Positions 26,243 through 34,241 of a stretch of DNA of 64,000 nt are shown here, piece after piece. The position numbers and the translations under genes were made by a program. How positions within the stretch are numbered: position 1 is the stretch's first letter; each line of letters starts with the position of its first letter. The stretch lies in assembly GCF_900142475.1 (NCBI RefSeq), contig NZ_FRAY01000005.1, positions 310,001 through 374,000 on the forward strand, given 5' to 3'. The notes under the pieces were generated by a model that made no database searches, had not been told where the DNA came from, and saw only the letters and a list, made by a program, of their open reading frames with translations. The DNA comes from Fibrobacter sp. UWH4. GTDB taxonomy: Bacteria; Fibrobacterota; Fibrobacteria; Fibrobacterales; Fibrobacteraceae.

Positions 26243-26508
26243 TCGACCACGTTGACTTTCTGCCATTCGCCGACAATCGCGATGACGTCGGCCTTGGCCT
26301 GTTCAGGGGAAACTTCGTATTCGTTCAGCAGAACTTCGGCGAGGGAATCTACAGTCCATTCGCCAAGGGTTTCCGCCTGTTTCCAGAGGAATGCCGCCGT
26401 TTCGTTCAGGCAAAGCATTTTTCCGAAATCGAGGGCTCCGATTCCTTCGCCCATAATCACCTGTTCGCCGCACACGTCGCGCAGCACAAAGCCGTTCTTG
26501 ATTTTCAT
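26239..26508 (-). CDS. PqqD-like (RRE) protein
   Basis: 89 aa. The sequence KIKNGFVLRDVCGEQVIMGEG ... LCLNETAAFLWKQAE ... LAEVLLNEYEVSPEQAKADV matches the PqqD fold, the RiPP recognition element that binds leader peptides. It begins 4 bp after the signal-peptidase-like gene and overlaps the ABC transporter start as ATGA, so four genes are tightly coupled. If this is a RiPP pathway, this protein should bind the precursor. Confidence 0.85.
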   Translation of the reverse strand: MKIKNGFVLRDVCGEQVIMGEGIGALDFGKMLCLNETAAFLWKQAETLGEWTVDSLAEVLLNEYEVSPEQAKADVIAIVGEWQKVNVVE

Positions 26509-26512
26509 ACTA

Positions 26513-26941
26513 TTATACTTTCCTATAAATCCAAAGCAGGTAGCGCCTCAAGGGTAAAAGAATATACCATATTTTGGCGGCCAAGCGGAAACGAAACGTC
26601 CCCAGGGAGCGTCGCTTGCCACCGGGAAGTACGACCCAGGTGACTTGCGCGAAAACGTCGCTCTTGCTGCAGTGCTCGCGTCCGGCGAGATTGCCGTCCC
26701 CCATCAGGGTCAGGGAACTTTTGTCCATCGATTCAATCCTATGGATCACGAAATGTCCGGTGTCCGCCTTGGCGAGCACGATGTCCCCGATTTTCAGCTC
26801 GCGAGGCTTCTCGAGAATCACGCTGTCGCGTCCGCCAACGATAAACGGGAGCATGCTCCGCCCGTTTACGGGGAAGGTCACGCTGACTCCGTCTTGAACG
26901 AGTCGGATAGCTTCGGACAGGATGACATCATCGGAAATCAT
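26513..26941 (-). CDS. S24/S26 signal-peptidase-like protein
   Basis: 142 aa. VTFPVNGRSMLPFIVGGRDSVILEKP contains the SM(L/R)P serine motif of S24/S26 peptidases, and GDIVLAKADTGHFVIHRIES continues the fold; the catalytic Lys is not where Lep has it (an R-to-H-type HRI is present). A C-terminal hydrophobic and basic end (IWYILLPLRRYLLWIYRKV) may anchor it. The ATG at 26941 overlaps the upstream gene as ATGA. Leader removal in the peptide cluster is inferred. Confidence 0.7.
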   Translation of the reverse strand: MISDDVILSEAIRLVQDGVSVTFPVNGRSMLPFIVGGRDSVILEKPRELKIGDIVLAKADTGHFVIHRIESMDKSSLTLMGDGNLAGREHCSKSDVFAQVTWVVLPGGKRRSLGTFRFRLAAKIWYILLPLRRYLLWIYRKV

Positions 26942-27939
26942 GCGATGGTTTCCTGGCAAAGTTTTGCTGCGGTTTCGTCTGGCAGGCATTCCAGGTGCCA
27001 TACGGGAACATGGGTGGCCAGGGCGTTTTCGGTTTGGTGGATTCCGTTTGCAATTTCCTTGTTCCAGCGCATTCCCGAAATGCAGGGGACAAGTGCGGCG
27101 TAGGCCGCGACTCCCTTTAAGGAAAAAATCTTGTTGTACGGAGCCTGCGAAAGCAGGACGAATCCACCGATGTCGACGACTTCGTTCTTGTAACACGGGG
27201 TCTTTCCGCTCCAGGGGGAACCGTAGACTTTCGCAGAAATCTTGCCGCCGTCCGCATTAAACAAGCGTACTATGGGGTTGTCGTCGTTGAGCAAGGTGGA
27301 ACCTTTGATGTACTGGAGCCATAGCCTCGCATGGGTGCTTTTGCCCGTGCCGCTTTTCCCGAGGAAAAGGTAGCCGCGGTCCTCGTGGCGGATGACTGCA
27401 GCATGAAAAAGGGCCGTCAGTTTGTCTGCCGTTGCCAACGAGTACAGGACCATCAGCGAGTTGTTCACTGCAAAGATGTCCAGGTGCGTTACCTTCTGCG
27501 CGCCCTCTTCTGTCATCCCTGTGTTCTTTTCTGTCATCCCCGCGAATGCGGGCGGACAGCACTTAGAACTCTGTTCTTTAGTGCGCATGGCCACCAGGGT
27601 GGGGATCTCCCTTTCCCGATGAACAAAAAGATTTGCTTTTTTGAAGTCCTTCTCGCAAACGAGAATCCCCGCGCACTTCCCGAACAGCCAAAAATCAAAT
27701 GTCGGCAGTCCTTCCGCCGTGCGCCCGCATAGAATGGCCTGCCCTTCTTCTTCCTGGCGGGTGTCTTCGGTGTATACAGGGGCGTCTGTGTCTGTGTGTA
27801 CAACAAGTGAAAATGCAGGGACTTTTACGGATTCGGTTTCAAACGGGGCGTAGTTGGTCATCTGCGACAGAAAACCCTCGCTTGCCTCGACAGAAAAAAA
27901 ATGTTCCGCCACCTTGTAGTAAATCGTCTTGTTTTGCAT
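26938..27939 (-). CDS. HPr kinase/PEPCK-like protein of the PqqD cluster
   Basis: 333 aa. The C-terminal half has the HprK-like P-loop FLGKSGTGKSTHARLW (GKSGTGKS at 194-201), DDNPIVRL and YGSPWSGKTPCYKNE, as in HprK-like proteins of lasso-peptide and PqqD-linked clusters. Residues ~121-148, between the N-terminal domain and the kinase, come from an in-frame GTCAT-type repeat (CCPPAFAGMTEKNTGMTEEG). It is the first gene of the four-gene cluster and follows the NagZ-like gene by 42 bp. Its substrate is unknown. Confidence 0.78.
   Translation of the reverse strand: MQNKTIYYKVAEHFFSVEASEGFLSQMTNYAPFETESVKVPAFSLVVHTDTDAPVYTEDTRQEEEGQAILCGRTAEGLPTFDFWLFGKCAGILVCEKDFKKANLFVHREREIPTLVAMRTKEQSSKCCPPAFAGMTEKNTGMTEEGAQKVTHLDIFAVNNSLMVLYSLATADKLTALFHAAVIRHEDRGYLFLGKSGTGKSTHARLWLQYIKGSTLLNDDNPIVRLFNADGGKISAKVYGSPWSGKTPCYKNEVVDIGGFVLLSQAPYNKIFSLKGVAAYAALVPCISGMRWNKEIANGIHQTENALATHVPVWHLECLPDETAAKLCQETIA
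27512..27610. repeat. GTCATCC...GGATC repeats inside the HprK-like gene
   Basis: Two GTCATCCC starts (27512 and 27533) and the palindrome CCCGCGAATGCGGG are followed, after ~50 bp, by GTGGGGATCTCC. The insertion keeps the reading frame and encodes ~28 residues. Confidence 0.7.
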
Positions 27940-27981
27940 TAGGCTTTGTTGCTGTGGTCGTATTGTTGCTGGTAAATGTCC

Positions 27982-29166
27982 CTATTTCGTCGTTTTTAAC
28001 GCAAGAATTCGCTTGACGCTTTCGTCAATGCGGCTTTCTTTTATGTCGCCTTTTTCAACCGCATTCACGACGGCGTCGAATACCTGCGTGAAATCCTTGG
28101 AGCAAAGTACCACGTCGACGCCTGCCTGAATCGACTTGATGGCGGCTTCGGCGTTCCCGAATTGCGTGGTGATGGCGCCCATGTCCATGGCGTCGGTTAC
28201 GATGATTCCCTTGAATCCGAGTTCGCCGCGGAGCTTGTCTTGCAGAATGACCGATGAAAGTGTCGCGGGCAGATCGTCACCGGTGACCTTCGGGGCGGCG
28301 ATGTGCGCGGTCATGATCATCTGCGCGCCCGCCTCGATGCCTGCCTTGAACGGGATCATTTCGCATTCGAGCATTTCTTCCCAGGTCTTGTTCGTTTCGG
28401 CGTAACCGGAATGCGTGTCGGTCTTTACGTCACCGTGACCGGGAAAGTGCTTGAGCGTGCCGATGACACCTGCGGAATCGAGGCCGTTCAGGTAACTTAC
28501 CACGAATTCGGCGGCGGTCTCGGGGTCGTCCGAGAAGGCTCGCGGCCCGATGACGATGTTCTCGGGATTCGTGTTCACGTCGGCGACCGGGGCGTAGTCG
28601 ATGTCGAATCCGTATTCCTTGACATAGCTTCCGATGGTGAAAGCGGCTTTGTAAGCTTCGCTCGGGTCGCCGCTTTCGGCGATGGCGGCCATGCTTTCGT
28701 ACTTGGGTACGTTGAAGTTCTCGTTGTTCGCGATGCGGGCGATGCGACCTCCCTCTTCATCTATCGCAAGGAGCGGAGAACCGTTCAGCGTTCTGATTTC
28801 GGCAATGAATTCACCGAGTTGCGCTTCGTCTACAATGTTGTGTGCGTAAAGAATCATTCCGCCAACGGGGTAGTCCTTGTTGACGGCGAGTATAGTTTTG
28901 TTCACGTGCTGCAGCTTGTAATCTGGGAGTTCCGCATATTCGTTCCAGTGGATGCTCGTGTCGAGTGCCTCGGGACGCACGAAGAACATCTGCCCCACCT
29001 TCTCGCGGATGCTCATTTTGCTTATGTCGAGCGTGGAGGTCCCGGAGCTTGTCGAATGGGCTGGCCCGCTCGAAGAGTCGTCGCCGCAGGCGGCAAGGAG
29101 TGCTATGGATGCAACTGCAATTGTTATTTTGGAGACTCGCAGGGCGCGATACAATCCATTAGCCAT
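27982..29166 (-). CDS. GH3 beta-N-acetylhexosaminidase lipoprotein (NagZ-like)
   Basis: 394 aa. Lipobox LLAAC (Cys27), then a low-complexity Ser/Gly/Thr linker. GH3 domain: REKVGQMFFVRPEA, LLAIDEEGGRIARI, YAPVADVNTNPENIVIGPRAFSDDP, the catalytic loop KHFPGHGDVKTDTHSG and the nucleophile region VTDAMDMGAI. This is the NagZ type, removing GlcNAc from peptidoglycan fragments; here it is a lipoprotein rather than cytoplasmic. RBS AAAGGA. It lies 19 bp downstream of the LD-carboxypeptidase gene; both act on cell-wall fragments, so they form a likely recycling unit. Confidence 0.9.
   Translation of the reverse strand: MANGLYRALRVSKITIAVASIALLAACGDDSSSGPAHSTSSGTSTLDISKMSIREKVGQMFFVRPEALDTSIHWNEYAELPDYKLQHVNKTILAVNKDYPVGGMILYAHNIVDEAQLGEFIAEIRTLNGSPLLAIDEEGGRIARIANNENFNVPKYESMAAIAESGDPSEAYKAAFTIGSYVKEYGFDIDYAPVADVNTNPENIVIGPRAFSDDPETAAEFVVSYLNGLDSAGVIGTLKHFPGHGDVKTDTHSGYAETNKTWEEMLECEMIPFKAGIEAGAQMIMTAHIAAPKVTGDDLPATLSSVILQDKLRGELGFKGIIVTDAMDMGAITTQFGNAEAAIKSIQAGVDVVLCSKDFTQVFDAVVNAVEKGDIKESRIDESVKRILALKTTK
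29039..29063. repeat. Palindromic repeat element inside the NagZ-like gene
   Basis: GGTCCCGGAGCTTGTCGAAT followed by GGGCTGG. Related to 4101-4124 in znuA; it encodes HSTSSGTS in the lipoprotein linker. Confidence 0.5.
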
Positions 29167-29185
29167 TTTATAAATCCTTTAAAAA

Positions 29186-30358
29186 CTACTCTTCAATCTT
29201 GAAAATCTTTCCGGCGAGCATCTTGAGCAGCGACTTCGAAAGGGCTTCCTTCGGGGTGAGCTTTTCCGTATCAACTTCCTTGCGTGTGCCGCCAATGTCA
29301 AAGGCGAGCATTGCGCCATCGTCGGTGACTTTCATCTGAACTTCAGCTCCCATCACGATCGGAAGGTTGATGTCGTCATGACCCGCCGGGAATCCGCACA
29401 TCACGGGAATGTCGTATTTTTTCAGATACTTGGAAAGCATGGCCTCAGTGCTTTCGTAGTCGAGGTCGGTGCCGGAATCCACGAATTCGCCGAGGATAAC
29501 GCCCTTTACATTTTCCATGACGCCGTGCAGTTCGATCGAGTGGAACATGCGGTCAATGTTGCGCAGGTTTTCGCCGATTTCTTCCATAAAGAGGATGATG
29601 CCTTCGTTCTGGAATACGTCGATGTCGGATGCGCCGATGAGAGGAACGAAGGTCGACATGTTGCCGCCCACGAGAATGCCCTTGGCGGTCCCGTTCTGGT
29701 TATACTTGTGCGAAGGAACCTTGTATACGGGAACATCACCCTTGAGAAGATCGCGCAGGAGCTTGCTGTTGTCTTCGTCGCCGCCGGTCTTTGCGATGCT
29801 TGAGCTCATGGTTCCGTGAATGCTAGCGACTCCCGCCTTGGTCTGCATGGCGTGCAGCGTGGTGATGTCGCTGTAACCGATGACCCACTTGGGATTTTCC
29901 TGGATGAGCTTCGGGTCGATGAGGTCTACCAATTGGATGGTGCCGTAGCCGCCACGGTTGCAGAGGATCGCCTTGATGCTGGTATCCTTGAGCGCGGCCC
30001 TAAAGTCGTCGGCGCGTTCTTCGATGGTGCCTGCGAATTTGCCTGCATCGAGCTTGTCGACATTTTTACCGATAACCGGTTCGAAGCCCCATTCCCTAAT
30101 GACATCGGCCGTTTTCTGGATGTTGGAATCGGGGGTGGTGTACGAAGGTGAAAGCAATGCAATCTTGTCGCCTTTTTTTAGGAATGCCGGGGTCGTGTTT
30201 TCGAGTGGCATCGCGAGCTTTTCGTTTTCTGCAGCAGTACTTTCGATGGTGTCGCTGCTACAGGCCGCAAAGGCCATGGCGATAGACAATGCGATTACGG
30301 GGCGTACCTTGCCTTTCCGGAACGAGCATCCGCTCTGCGTATTCTTCATAAAATTCAT
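29186..30358 (-). CDS. LD-carboxypeptidase-like lipoprotein (peptidase S66)
   Basis: 390 aa. The signal ends near AFAAC. S66 family features: LKKGDKIALLSPSY, CNRGGYG, the nucleophile in VIGYSDIT, GKGILVGGNMS, the Glu in VILGEFVDSGTD and the His in GFPAGHDDINLPI. It removes the terminal D-Ala from muropeptide tetrapeptides. The ATG at 30358 has AAAAGGAAG upstream. It is followed directly by the NagZ-like gene. Confidence 0.9.
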   Translation of the reverse strand: MNFMKNTQSGCSFRKGKVRPVIALSIAMAFAACSSDTIESTAAENEKLAMPLENTTPAFLKKGDKIALLSPSYTTPDSNIQKTADVIREWGFEPVIGKNVDKLDAGKFAGTIEERADDFRAALKDTSIKAILCNRGGYGTIQLVDLIDPKLIQENPKWVIGYSDITTLHAMQTKAGVASIHGTMSSSIAKTGGDEDNSKLLRDLLKGDVPVYKVPSHKYNQNGTAKGILVGGNMSTFVPLIGASDIDVFQNEGIILFMEEIGENLRNIDRMFHSIELHGVMENVKGVILGEFVDSGTDLDYESTEAMLSKYLKKYDIPVMCGFPAGHDDINLPIVMGAEVQMKVTDDGAMLAFDIGGTRKEVDTEKLTPKEALSKSLLKMLAGKIFKIEE

Positions 30359-30616
30359 AAACACTTCCTTTTTTGTAATTGCCACGGCACTATGAACGGG
30401 GGAACTGCGCTGATAACTTTGTAAACGCAGGCATTTGAAATCCGTTGAAGCACCTCTTTTTCTATGTAAAATATAATATACTCGCAAATTTCGGGCATTG
30501 TCATATTACGGAAATCTTACGAGAATGATGGTGGAAAATGATGCTGAACATGAAATTTTTTTATTGCATTCCTTGTAAAAATATATTATCTTCAGTGAGG
30601 AATAAGGAAGAAAAAA

Positions 30617-31639
30617 ATGAAAAGAATTATCGTGTCAGCATTAATTACTTGCGCAACCGTTTTTGCTCAGGAAACGGTTGCACCTGCCGATACGGCAGCC
30701 AAGGTCACCGAGTCTGCTGCCCAAGTGGTGGAACCTGCAGCTCCGGTCACTGAGTCCGTCGAAGCGGCTTCTGCAGAACCGGCGACACAGACTGCTGAAG
30801 TGGCGGAGCCTGCCGCCTCTGCCGAAACACCCGCTGGTACTGTAGCACAAGCTGCAGAACCGCCCGAGGCGCCCGCAGAAACTGCCCAGGCTGTAACCTC
30901 TGCCGAAATGGCTGAGCCTATTGCTCAGACCGCCGTTCCCGTTTCCCAGCCTGCCGAAGGGCCGGTTGCCGAATCTTCCGCTACGGTTTTCGCCGCCTCT
31001 GCTCCCGCTCCCGTTAACGCTCCTGCCGCCGAAAAGACCTGGACGCACTTGTGGGGTGTCGGTGCGACGGTTCCTGTGGAACAGTACAAGTCTCGCGGCA
31101 ATAAAATTGACTTGATTAACTACGGCCTCGATCTCTCCTATACGGGAGTTGCCCGTTTTGGTCTTGCGTTGCATCTGTCCATTGCGGCGGGTTCTTCGTT
31201 GACCGACAACATCCGTTTTGAAAAAAACGACGACTGGCTGGTCGGATCTTTCGGTGCGGTTGAAGCGGGTCTCGGTTTCAGCCCCGTGAACACCAATGGC
31301 TTTACGTTGGTCGTGCTTGCCGTGGCTGGCTACGAATATGCCGAGTTCGAATCCGACGAAAATGAGGTTCGCCATTCTGAACTTGGAATCGTCGAACGCC
31401 GTTTCACGGAAACCATGGGCGCACTATCTGTCGGTGGTGACCTCGTGCTGCGTTTCGGACTTTCCGAACATATCGGCATCTTCGCGAGCGTGGGTGGCCG
31501 CTGGCTCCCCATTACGGTGACCGAATCTTCGGTGAGGTACGAGAAGGATGACGATTACGTCCGTACCGAAAGCTACATCGAAGATGATCGAGGCGTCTAT
31601 AGCGTCGTTCCTGTCATTGGTGCGATGTGGAAGTTCTAG
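30617..31639 (+). CDS. Outer-membrane beta-barrel protein with Ala/Pro-rich N-terminus
   Basis: 340 aa. Signal peptide (RIIVSALITCATVFA-QE). Residues ~22-150 are almost only Ala, Pro, Glu, Thr and Val, a periplasmic stalk. Residues ~155-340 show alternating strands (VGATVPVEQYKSR, GLDLSYTGVARFGLALHLS, AVAGYEYAEFES) and the end VPVIGAMWKF with terminal Phe, typical of small barrels. RBS AAGGAAG. It precedes the TonB/ExbBD operon but has its own upstream region. Function unknown. Confidence 0.75.
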   Translation: MKRIIVSALITCATVFAQETVAPADTAAKVTESAAQVVEPAAPVTESVEAASAEPATQTAEVAEPAASAETPAGTVAQAAEPPEAPAETAQAVTSAEMAEPIAQTAVPVSQPAEGPVAESSATVFAASAPAPVNAPAAEKTWTHLWGVGATVPVEQYKSRGNKIDLINYGLDLSYTGVARFGLALHLSIAAGSSLTDNIRFEKNDDWLVGSFGAVEAGLGFSPVNTNGFTLVVLAVAGYEYAEFESDENEVRHSELGIVERRFTETMGALSVGGDLVLRFGLSEHIGIFASVGGRWLPITVTESSVRYEKDDDYVRTESYIEDDRGVYSVVPVIGAMWKF

Positions 31640-31664
31640 CAAAACAAAAAAATATGTTGTCTAG

Positions 31665-31691
31665 GTAACACTTTCCGCTTGGTAGGGTGTT
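31665..31691 (+). promoter_or_regulatory. Sigma-regulon element in front of the TonB/ExbBD operon
   Basis: GTAACACTTTC-N10-GGTGTT, third copy with the same spacing. It lies 42 nt upstream of the DUF3450 gene start. Confidence 0.55.
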
Positions 31692-31732
31692 TTAAATATG
31701 TAATTTTGAAACAAACCCTATTGTGGAAAGTT

Positions 31733-32578
31733 ATGAAACGACTGAAATTAGTGCCCTTGGCACATCTGATGCTTTTTGTGTTGCTGTTTTCGGGGGTAGC
31801 ACTTGCCGACCGTGATGCCGAAATTCGCGACCTCAAGCTCGAAAAAGAAAGGCTCAATTCTGAAATCCAGAAATTGAACCGCCAGATAGCCTCGACCGAC
31901 TCGATGCTCAAGGCGGACGATTCCCGTTACAAGACGCTTTCGCAGCGCTACAAGGCCGATACGGAACGCCGCCGCAGCGAAATCGATACGCTGAACAATA
32001 AAATTAAGGCGGTTGCGGGGGAGCTCCAGACGGAACGCAATAAGCAGGATCGCGCCAAGAACCGTAGCGACAATGTGGCTGCCAAGCGCAAGGCCTTGCG
32101 TGCGGAACTGGCGGGCATCAGCAAGAAACTAGAGGCTCAGGTGGCCGAAACGCTCCCCTGGGAACGTGAAAGTAGGCTTGACCGAGTCAAGTCGCTCACT
32201 CGCGATATCGAAAGTGGCAATGCCAGCGAAGAAGAAGCTTTTTCTCGCCTTAAGTCGCTCATTGCCGAAGAAACCAAGTTCGGCGACGAAGTGGCAATCA
32301 TCAACAGTCCGCTTACCCGCAAGAATGGAGAGCTGATCAACGCCTCTATCCTCCGCATCGGAAACCAGTGGATGGTCTACAGCGACGAGAACGGAACCGT
32401 TTTCGGAACGCTTGTGCGTAAGGTGGAAAACGGAAAGGTAAGCTACGATTGGAACGAGGATCTGAATCTGGAAGAACGCGCCGCGGTTCGGCTTGCTATC
32501 GATGTGAAACAGGCTAAGAAACCGCCCCAGATCGTGAACCTGCCCGTGAGCCTTTCTGTCGTAGGGGGTGAAAGATGA
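31733..32578 (+). CDS. DUF3450-type periplasmic coiled-coil protein of the TonB system
   Basis: 281 aa. Signal peptide to ~residue 26 (FSGVALA-DR), then a long coiled coil (~27-145) and a C-terminal domain with LPWERESRLDRVKSL ... GDEVAIINSPLTRKNGELINASILRIGNQWMVYSDENG, which matches the DUF3450 pattern. In other bacteria DUF3450 opens operons with MotA/TolQ/ExbB, ExbB, ExbD, TonB and TPR genes, exactly the order here. The ATG at 33 bases after GTAATTTTG has GGAAAG upstream. It probably regulates or assembles the energising complex. Confidence 0.88.
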   Translation: MKRLKLVPLAHLMLFVLLFSGVALADRDAEIRDLKLEKERLNSEIQKLNRQIASTDSMLKADDSRYKTLSQRYKADTERRRSEIDTLNNKIKAVAGELQTERNKQDRAKNRSDNVAAKRKALRAELAGISKKLEAQVAETLPWERESRLDRVKSLTRDIESGNASEEEAFSRLKSLIAEETKFGDEVAIINSPLTRKNGELINASILRIGNQWMVYSDENGTVFGTLVRKVENGKVSYDWNEDLNLEERAAVRLAIDVKQAKKPPQIVNLPVSLSVVGGER

Positions 32579-34182
32579 GATTAGACGAAAGACGAAAGAC
32601 GAAAGACGAGAGAATGTATAAACATGTCATTGCGAGCGTAGCGAAGCAATCCAGAACAGCTTTATTTGCAACGGTTCTCTTCCTCTCGGCCTCTTCCGCC
32701 TTTGCGTGGCCGTGGTCGGGTTCCGGTGAAAAGAAGGTTTCTGCCGAAGACCAGGCGCGAATCAAGGATTCGTTGCAGATGGAAGAAGTCCGCAACTTGC
32801 AGCGCGAAGTGGACGCCTTGACCCGCATCCGTTTGCAGAAGGCCGATTCGCTCGAAAAGCTCGAAGCGGAACATTGGCGCAAACGTTATGCCGAATCGCA
32901 GCTGACCGAAGAACATCAGGCGCAGTCGCGTGAACTCGACGGTCGCTATTCCAAGCTTTCAACGGATCTTGGCCGCGTGAGCGAAGAAGTCATGGCGAGC
33001 AAGAATATGACTAGCGAAGTCGAAGAACGCGCTCAATCCGATGAATCCGCTTACGATGCTTTGAATACGCAGGTCAAACTTTCGATTGACAAGACGCTCG
33101 GCGATGTCATGGGTGATTATCCGGTGGGTATGAACGGTCGACTGCTCCGGCTCCGTCAGGCTGCCGGCGAGGCCGACAAGAAGATTCCGAACACCATCGG
33201 TGCCGTACAGGGCTTTATGGACGACCTGCTGCTCCGCCACGAAATGACGTATACGCAGTCCTATGGCCGCGAGGTGTCCCAGGTGGGTTCTCGCCCCGAC
33301 GTGAACGTGAACCGCTTGCGTTTGGGAACGGTATTCCTTGGCGAAGTGGCGCAGGATAACGGCGATGTGCAGGCGTTGCTCCGTTCGGGCGCGCTGCAAG
33401 GAAAAATCTTTGAATGGAATGCGGCGCTTCCGCCCGAAATGGCTGCAAATATCAAGCTGGCCGTGACGCAGGCAAGTAGCGGTTCCGTGGTGAGTGTTCC
33501 GCTCGATGTGTTGCAGAACAAGGCAATCAAGAATACCATTACCGATACGAAGGAACTTACCTGGGACGAGGAACTCAAGGCGTTCTTCAAGAAGGGCGGA
33601 ATCGTGATGTATCCGCTTGCTCTCGTGGCAATCTTTGCGCTGCTCCTTTGCCTGGAACGGTTCCTGGTGTTGACGCACCGTGGACATCTGGGACGCCGCT
33701 TTATGAAGAAACTGAACGCACTCGTAAAGGATGGACACTACGAAGATGCCGCCGCCCTCTGCCTCAAGAAGGAAACGAGTCTTTCAATGGTTCTGTTCGC
33801 CGTGCTGAACCGTGCTCGCGACAAGCGCGAAGATGCGGAACGTTCCTTGCAGGAAGCACTGCTTCGAGAACAGCCGAAATTGGAGCGTCGTATGGGCCTT
33901 TTGGCGGCCATGGGGACGATTGCTCCGTTGCTCGGCCTGCTGGGTACGGTGACGGGTATCATTACGCTTTTTACTGTGATTACCGAGGTGGGTACGAATG
34001 ATGCTCGCGTGTTGGCTGGCGGTATTTCCGAAGCCCTCGTGACGACGGAAACTGGCCTCGTGATTGCTATCCCCGTGATGATTCTGCATGGTCTTTTGAG
34101 CGAAAAAATTGAAAAGGTCACGAGCGAACTCTACGTACAGAGCACCTCGCTCTTGAACAGAATCTTCGGGAAGGTTGAATAA
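32575..34182 (+). CDS. exbB: Long ExbB/TolQ-family proton channel protein
   Basis: 535 aa. A periplasmic coiled-coil region (~45-330) precedes the MotA/TolQ/ExbB channel domain: IVMYPLALVAIFALLLCLERFLV, APLLGLLGTVTGIITLF and EALVTTETGLVIAIPVMILHGLL. The 5' end overlaps the DUF3450 stop as ATGA. The first ~25 residues are unusual: they come from a GACGAAA tandem repeat and a GTCATTGCGAG...AATCC repeat (HVIASVAKQSR), and they directly precede the hydrophobic part of the signal sequence. A second start at 32614 (MYKHVIAS) also works. Confidence 0.88.
   Translation: MRLDERRKTKDERMYKHVIASVAKQSRTALFATVLFLSASSAFAWPWSGSGEKKVSAEDQARIKDSLQMEEVRNLQREVDALTRIRLQKADSLEKLEAEHWRKRYAESQLTEEHQAQSRELDGRYSKLSTDLGRVSEEVMASKNMTSEVEERAQSDESAYDALNTQVKLSIDKTLGDVMGDYPVGMNGRLLRLRQAAGEADKKIPNTIGAVQGFMDDLLLRHEMTYTQSYGREVSQVGSRPDVNVNRLRLGTVFLGEVAQDNGDVQALLRSGALQGKIFEWNAALPPEMAANIKLAVTQASSGSVVSVPLDVLQNKAIKNTITDTKELTWDEELKAFFKKGGIVMYPLALVAIFALLLCLERFLVLTHRGHLGRRFMKKLNALVKDGHYEDAAALCLKKETSLSMVLFAVLNRARDKREDAERSLQEALLREQPKLERRMGLLAAMGTIAPLLGLLGTVTGIITLFTVITEVGTNDARVLAGGISEALVTTETGLVIAIPVMILHGLLSEKIEKVTSELYVQSTSLLNRIFGKVE
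32582..32652. repeat. Short tandem GACGAAA repeat and GTCATTGCGAG repeat at a gene start
   Basis: GACGAAA is repeated about four times (32584-32610) and is followed by GTCATTGCGAGCGTAGCGAA...GCAATCC (32626-32652). Both are translated as part of the ExbB-like signal sequence. Confidence 0.75.
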
Positions 34183-34201
34183 GCGCCATTGCGAATGGAA
34201 T

Positions 34202-34228
34202 GTCATTGCGAGCGAAGCGACGCAATCT
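34202..34228. repeat. GTCATTGCGAG...CAATC repeat
   Basis: GTCATTGCGAGCGAAGCGAC continues GCAATCT. Located between the two ExbB-family genes. Confidence 0.7.
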
Positions 34229-34241
34229 CTAGCTGAATGTT

